From: DAISIK01 sp036822055
Lineage (GTDB): Bacteria; Verrucomicrobiota; Verrucomicrobiia; Opitutales; Puniceicoccaceae
Assembly: GCA_036822055.1 (NCBI GenBank)
Contig: DAISIK010000009.1
Coordinates: 15,690-79,689 of the forward strand
DNA: 64,000 bases
Direction: 5' to 3'
Below, piece by piece: positions 60,500 to 64,000 of this stretch; position 1 is the stretch's first letter, and each line of letters begins with the position of its first letter. Under the pieces are notes generated by a model that made no database searches, was not told where the DNA came from, and was given only the letters and a program-made list of their open reading frames with translations. The translations under genes and the position numbers were made by a program.

Positions 60500-60570
60500 G
60501 CAGGGATCGAGCGGGGAAATTGGTCGAATGGAGTTGTCAATTTTGGAAGTTGGGCCTTGGTTTATGGGGT

Positions 60571-60996
60571 ATGATCAAAATGAAACTACTTCTCTCGCTC
60601 CTCGGTGTCGGCATCGTTTCGGCCATTGTCTATGCCTCTTCCGCCAGTTCGTCGCAGATCAATGAATCCGCTGGTGTCATGGCCCAGTGCTGTGGCGGTA
60701 AGAAGGATGACGCCAAGAAAGAAAAATCTGCTAGCGCAGCCGAGCTGACCACTGCTGGCGCTACCTGCCCCGGCCAGTGTGGTGGCGGTAAGGCTGATAA
60801 AGAGACGGCAGCCAGTGCTGCACTGACGGTGGTGACGGCTGGTGATTCCTGTGGCAGTGGCTGCTCCGGCTCCAAGCCGACTGATGGGAAGAGCGCATGC
60901 ACTGCAACCTCCGATTGTGACACACTGGCCAGCTCATCTTGCGCCGGTGGGTGCAGCGGTGCCGGAGAAGGCAAGACCGACAAGAAAGCTGCCTGA
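60571..60996 (+). CDS. Exported Cys-rich protein with repeated CxxxC motifs
   Basis: A 141-residue protein with a signal peptide (LLLSLLGVGIVSAIVYASS) and a mature region of low complexity with ten cysteines: a CC pair, three CxxxC motifs (CPGQC, CGSGC, CAGGC) and a CTATSDC, separated by Gly/Ala/Ser/Lys linkers. I do not recognise the family. The spacing suggests metal binding or disulfide pairing outside the cytoplasm. It starts 71 bp after purB and has its own terminator. An internal ATG three codons downstream is an equally good start. Confidence 0.75.
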   Translation: MIKMKLLLSLLGVGIVSAIVYASSASSSQINESAGVMAQCCGGKKDDAKKEKSASAAELTTAGATCPGQCGGGKADKETAASAALTVVTAGDSCGSGCSGSKPTDGKSACTATSDCDTLASSSCAGGCSGAGEGKTDKKAA

Positions 60997-61023
60997 GCTT
61001 TGTTTTGGAGTTTCCCCAAGATT

Positions 61024-61055
61024 GGCCCTCCGGCTCGGTTCGGGGGGCCTTTTTT
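61024..61055 (+). terminator. Rho-independent terminator after the Cys-rich protein gene
   Basis: GGCCCTCCG pairs with CGGGGGGCC over nine positions (one T-G wobble) around an 8-base loop, followed by six T residues. Confidence 0.9.
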
Positions 61056-61233
61056 GTGGAAAACTCTTTAGGGGAAACGCTTTAAGGTCGAGAGATTGCT
61101 CGGGCAGCAGTGAGCCTTTGCCAGGTCGAGTTCAGGCGCCGGTCGGCGCGGTTCGGCAAATGAATCCAGAGGATGCTTGCCGAAGGGATGGCCAATGGTT
61201 GGTGTAAGGGGTTGTGCGAAGGTTTTTGAAGCG

Positions 61234-62103
61234 ATGAGCAGTCTGAAACGGTTTGGTCGGGTGATTTTTGGATTGAGCCTGGCGGGGTTGATCCCCGGTT
61301 TTGCATCGGCTCAGCCTACGGAAGCAGGTGCCTCCATGGCGGACGAGCGACTGCTGGCGATCGCCCAGGTTGAGCAAAACTTGAGAAGGGACGCGGCTGA
61401 CCAAGGCACAATGTCGGTCGAGACCCTGCTTCTGCGGAGTCAGGAAGTTGCTGGACTCTACGAGAATTTCGTTTCGGATAACCCGGACCACCTCTACGGG
61501 CGCATCCTGGCCGGCAAGTTTTATAACGCGATCGGTCGTTCCAGAGAAGCGGCGAGCCAGCTTCTGGAAGCAATACGAATTGATCCCTCGCCAGCAGTGA
61601 TCCATCAGCAACTGGGAAACGCCCTGGTGGGTGACGGTCGACCTCTGGAGGCTCTTCCCTTTCTACTCGGGGCCATCGAAAGAGAGCCCACGGTACCTGA
61701 TTATCACTACGGGCTCGGGGTCTATCTCTACACCTTCAGGGAACTTCTGCTCGAAGAAAAAGTTATCGAGGGAGCGGTCCTGGAGCGTCAGATGCTGGAA
61801 GCCTTTGCCGAGGCACATCGTCTTGCGCCTGAGTCCCTCGACTACGCGGTCCGGTTTGGAGAGGCTTTTTACGACCTCGCCGAACCACAGTGGGATGCGG
61901 CCCTGGAGCACTGGAGAAAGCTGGTCCGGGGAGCAGAAAACGAAGTCTTGGAGCAGGTCTTTTTGCTGCACCAAGCCAAGGTTCTCTATGAACTGGGGCG
62001 ACGAGCCGAGGCCATCGAGGTTTTGGAGAGGATCAAGCTCAGGTCTCTGGCGGAATCAGTGGCAGCTCTACGAAACCAGATTGAGGCCGGGACGGTTGAA
62101 TGA
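61234..62103 (+). CDS. Exported TPR-repeat protein
   Basis: A 289-residue protein with a signal peptide (MSSLKRFGRVIFGLSLAGLIPGFASA) and helical tetratricopeptide-type repeats, for example LYGRILAGKFYNAIGRSREAASQLLEAIRIDPSPAVIHQQLGNALVGDGRPLEAL (quoted here as two repeats: helix-turn units starting near residues 95 and 130). It should be a periplasmic scaffold. The ATG at 61234 is chosen since upstream codons are not export-like. No partner is obvious; the neighbouring LysR and yggS genes run the other way or beyond. Confidence 0.75.
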   Translation: MSSLKRFGRVIFGLSLAGLIPGFASAQPTEAGASMADERLLAIAQVEQNLRRDAADQGTMSVETLLLRSQEVAGLYENFVSDNPDHLYGRILAGKFYNAIGRSREAASQLLEAIRIDPSPAVIHQQLGNALVGDGRPLEALPFLLGAIEREPTVPDYHYGLGVYLYTFRELLLEEKVIEGAVLERQMLEAFAEAHRLAPESLDYAVRFGEAFYDLAEPQWDAALEHWRKLVRGAENEVLEQVFLLHQAKVLYELGRRAEAIEVLERIKLRSLAESVAALRNQIEAGTVE

Positions 62104-62154
62104 GTGATAAAGGGGCTGGAGGAAGCCACCTCTGCAAGCCGGATCGGCTATCGA

Positions 62155-63084
62155 CTAGGCGATTTTGCGATCGCGGTCGGGTTCTGCCTCTTCGGGGGGG
62201 GTGACATCGGCGCCGGTGAGGAGCTCAATGAACTGCCGCATGGCTGGGGTGAGGATACGACCCTTGCGGTGGATGAGGGAGATCGGCCGCTCATAGCTGC
62301 GTCCGCGAAAGGGGATGGGCACAAGCAGGTTTTGCTCGGCTTCGAGACGAACGGTCGAGGAGGGGAGAATGGCAAAGCCGGCATCGATTTCGATAGCGCG
62401 TTTGACGGTTTCGATATTGTCGAACTCCATCACCGGTTCGAGAGAAAGCTTCGAGGTGCGAAAGATCTCATCAATGGCTTTGCGGGTCGGGATGTCGCGA
62501 TCGAAACCAATATAGTTGTGACCATCCAGCTCCTCAACGGAAATGTTTTTCTTTTTACCTAACTCATGCGAGGGGCTGACGACGACCACCATGGTATCCA
62601 CGGTAAAGGGAATGATTTCGAGCTGCCGGGTTTTGACTGGAAAGGCGACGACCCCGAGATCGACGGCTCCCTGGAGGACATCCTCGTAGACCAGATTGGC
62701 TCGTCGGTACTCCACGTGGACATTAACCGAGGGGTGGAGCTGCATGAATTTTTTCAGGTGTGGCGGTAGTTCGTGCAAGCCGACGCTGTAGATGGTGGCC
62801 AGCTTGATGTTCCCGCTGATCACCTTCTTCATCTCCTGAAGCTCGCAGTCGAGGCGCTCGTAGAGGTGTAGGATGTCCTTGCCAGCGGAATAGAGGCGCT
62901 GGCCTTCCTGTGTGAGGCGAAATTGCTTCTGGCTGCGGTCAACGATGAGGATGTTGAAGTGCTTTTCCATGGCTCGAAGTTGCTGGCTAACGGCTGACTG
63001 GGTAATTCCGTTCAGCTTGGCGGCACGTGAAAAACTCTCGCTCTCGACGAGATCGGAGAAGATTTTGAAATTTTCGATATGCAT
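62155..63084 (-). CDS. LysR-family transcriptional regulator (CysB-like)
   Basis: A 309-residue regulator with an N-terminal winged helix (IENFKIFSDLVESESFSRAAKLNGITQSAVSQQLRAME) and a periplasmic-binding-type effector domain (GNIKLATIYSVG, GAVDLGVVAFP, FAILPSSTVR). It is divergent from yggS with a large palindrome between them, the classical LysR arrangement. The co-inducer is unknown. The effector domain resembles CysB/Cbl more than the aromatic-pathway group. Confidence 0.93.
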   Translation of the reverse strand: MHIENFKIFSDLVESESFSRAAKLNGITQSAVSQQLRAMEKHFNILIVDRSQKQFRLTQEGQRLYSAGKDILHLYERLDCELQEMKKVISGNIKLATIYSVGLHELPPHLKKFMQLHPSVNVHVEYRRANLVYEDVLQGAVDLGVVAFPVKTRQLEIIPFTVDTMVVVVSPSHELGKKKNISVEELDGHNYIGFDRDIPTRKAIDEIFRTSKLSLEPVMEFDNIETVKRAIEIDAGFAILPSSTVRLEAEQNLLVPIPFRGRSYERPISLIHRKGRILTPAMRQFIELLTGADVTPPEEAEPDRDRKIA

Positions 63085-63115
63085 GAGAGCCAGGGGTTAC
63101 TTATGGTTTAATATC

Positions 63116-63145
63116 TTGACTTAAGGCGTTCTTATGATAAGTCAA
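63116..63145. promoter_or_regulatory. Candidate LysR operator between the divergent regulator and yggS
   Basis: TTGACTTA (63116-63123) and TAAGTCAA (63138-63145) are perfect 8-bp arms with a 14-base spacer containing a second smaller palindrome CTTAT-G-ATAAG (63131-63141). It lies immediately upstream of both start codons, where autoregulatory LysR sites normally sit. The symmetry is seen directly; binding is inferred. Confidence 0.65.
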
Positions 63146-63149
63146 ACTT

Positions 63150-63860
63150 ATGTTTGGTCGGGAAGCTTTTTTTCAAAGGGTGGCGGAATTGCGGGAGCGG
63201 GTTGAGAAGGCCTGTGCCGAAAGCGGGAGACCTCTGGATGAAGTGAAAATCCTTCCGGTGACGAAGAATCATCCGTTGGAAGCTGTTCAGGCAGCGGTGG
63301 AAGCCGGGTTTGATGCGGTTGGGGAAAACAAGGTGCAGGAAGGGCTGGGCAAGCGGGAGGCTTTCAACCGCTTGGAGGGGATCAATTTTCAGCTGGTCTG
63401 GGAGATGATCGGCCACCTTCAGACGAATAAAGCCAAGTTTGCGGTGCCGGGTTTTGATCGGATTCAATCGGTGGACAGCCTCCGTTTGTTGGAAAAGTTG
63501 AACAGTCTAGCGGGTGCTGAAGGGAAGCGGCTCAGGGTTTTGATCCAATTTAATGCAGGGTACGATCCGGGGAAGTTTGGGTTTTTGCCCGAGGAAGCCG
63601 GGGAACTGGGGGGGCTGCTGGGGACTTTTGGAAATCTGTCAGTTGAGGGCTTGATGACCATCGCGCCCTTGAAGGGTGGGACGGAAGCGGCTCGGGAATG
63701 TTTTGCCCAATTGCGGTCAGTTCGCGAACGGCTGGAGCGGGAGCTTGGGCTGGGCCTGCCGGAGTTATCGATGGGAATGACGAGCGATCTGGAGGAGGCG
63801 ATTGCCGAAGGATCAACCCAAATCCGGGTGGGTAGTTTCCTGTTTGGATCGAGGATTTGA
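63150..63860 (+). CDS. yggS: YggS-family PLP homeostasis protein
   Basis: A 236-residue alanine-racemase-fold protein. Lys in LPVTKNHPLEAV binds PLP; GENKVQEGLGK, MIGHLQTNKAKF and MGMTSDLEEAIAEGSTQIRVGSFLFG are family signatures. It controls pyridoxal phosphate and amino-acid pools. It is not usually under LysR control, so the divergent arrangement may be local. Confidence 0.93.
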   Translation: MFGREAFFQRVAELRERVEKACAESGRPLDEVKILPVTKNHPLEAVQAAVEAGFDAVGENKVQEGLGKREAFNRLEGINFQLVWEMIGHLQTNKAKFAVPGFDRIQSVDSLRLLEKLNSLAGAEGKRLRVLIQFNAGYDPGKFGFLPEEAGELGGLLGTFGNLSVEGLMTIAPLKGGTEAARECFAQLRSVRERLERELGLGLPELSMGMTSDLEEAIAEGSTQIRVGSFLFGSRI

Positions 63861-63903
63861 GGAGCAGGGAGCCGGGGAGATGGGGGCCTGGGGGGCGCGG
63901 GGG

Positions 63904-63994
63904 GCGCCGGATCCCGGCGCTTCGTACGTAAACATCCGGCGTCCCTTCAGGACGCAAATATTTTTGTCCGATTGTACCGGGGTTGAAACCCCGG
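63904..63994. repeat. Three stacked palindromes (REP-like element)
   Basis: Three perfect inverted repeats follow each other within 91 bp after yggS: GCGCCGG-ATC-CCGGCGC (63904-63920), GCGTCC-CTTCA-GGACGC (63939-63955) and CCGGGGTT-GA-AACCCCGG (63977-63994). Spacing and composition recall REP/BIME-type extragenic palindromes found in many copies in such genomes. Only one copy is visible here, and the element may continue past the window edge. Confidence 0.6.
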
Positions 63995-64000
63995 CCTTTG

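Noticed and set aside
1..64000. CRISPR arrays, insertion sequences and prophage
   Set aside because: No regularly spaced direct repeats, transposase or integrase motifs were seen.

Overview
The window looks like chromosomal DNA of a diderm bacterium from the PVC superphylum, most likely Verrucomicrobiota (Opitutia-like). This is inference. It rests on a 52-residue basic protein of the Chlamydiae/Verrucomicrobia type (48735-48893), an Lpt-type permease and an Mla-type lipid transport operon (two membranes), GC-rich DNA with few strong Shine-Dalgarno sequences, and a complete Na+-pumping methylmalonyl-CoA decarboxylase set as in propionate-forming Opitutus-like bacteria. I see no rRNA, tRNA, CRISPR, integrase or transposase gene. 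Coding density is high and both strands are used in blocks.

Layout. 1-1419: a hybrid sensor histidine kinase cut by the window edge. 1543-11624: a succinate-to-propionate module. A CoA transferase, decarboxylase subunits B, C, D and A and methylmalonyl-CoA epimerase run leftward; mutA and mutB run rightward from a shared AT-rich divergent region with a small palindrome. 11658-16295: fmt, a GAF sensor kinase, an LptF/LptG permease and pyrE. 16377-19372: a compact ketosynthase, acyl carrier protein and phytoene-desaturase-like oxidoreductase trio, an uncharacterised lipid or polyene pathway. 19313-21028: a minimal kinase-like gene, then a type II glutamine synthetase with a very good sigma-54 promoter candidate. 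21089-28559: an ADP-ribosylglycohydrolase-like protein, a DapF homologue with both catalytic cysteines changed to serine, a family B DNA polymerase, a membrane pseudokinase and a ComM-like ATPase. 28719-30675: hisH and citrate synthase. 30725-34727: an Mla/MCE transport operon ending in trmL, every junction overlapping by a few bases. 34771-41514: a HAD phosphatase, RecD2 helicase, sucCD, a DUF2959-like lipoprotein and galE. 41536-48620: an SGNH esterase, an FAD oxidoreductase, tpiA, pgk, gap (the last two with clear terminators) and a large lipoprotein with a pilin-like tail. 48735-55696: the small basic protein, rpoN, queF, a penicillin-acylase-like hydrolase, and a GspB-like/ExeA-like pair separated by a beta-repeat secreted protein. 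55997-63860: aroC, an unknown gene, dCMP deaminase, yqgE, purB, a Cys-rich exported protein, a TPR protein, a LysR regulator and yggS. 63904-63994: three stacked perfect palindromes, REP-like.

How it fits together. Glycolysis (gap, pgk, tpiA), citrate synthase, succinyl-CoA synthetase and the methylmalonyl-CoA route are consistent with an organism that ferments sugars and disposes of carbon as propionate while conserving energy as a sodium gradient. rpoN in the same window gives a plausible sigma factor for glnII. Points most worth a second look are the Ser/Ser DapF homologue, the ketosynthase/ACP/desaturase trio, the glnII sigma-54 site, the pseudokinase, the pilin-like fusion, the Cys-rich exported protein and the split GspAB-like locus.
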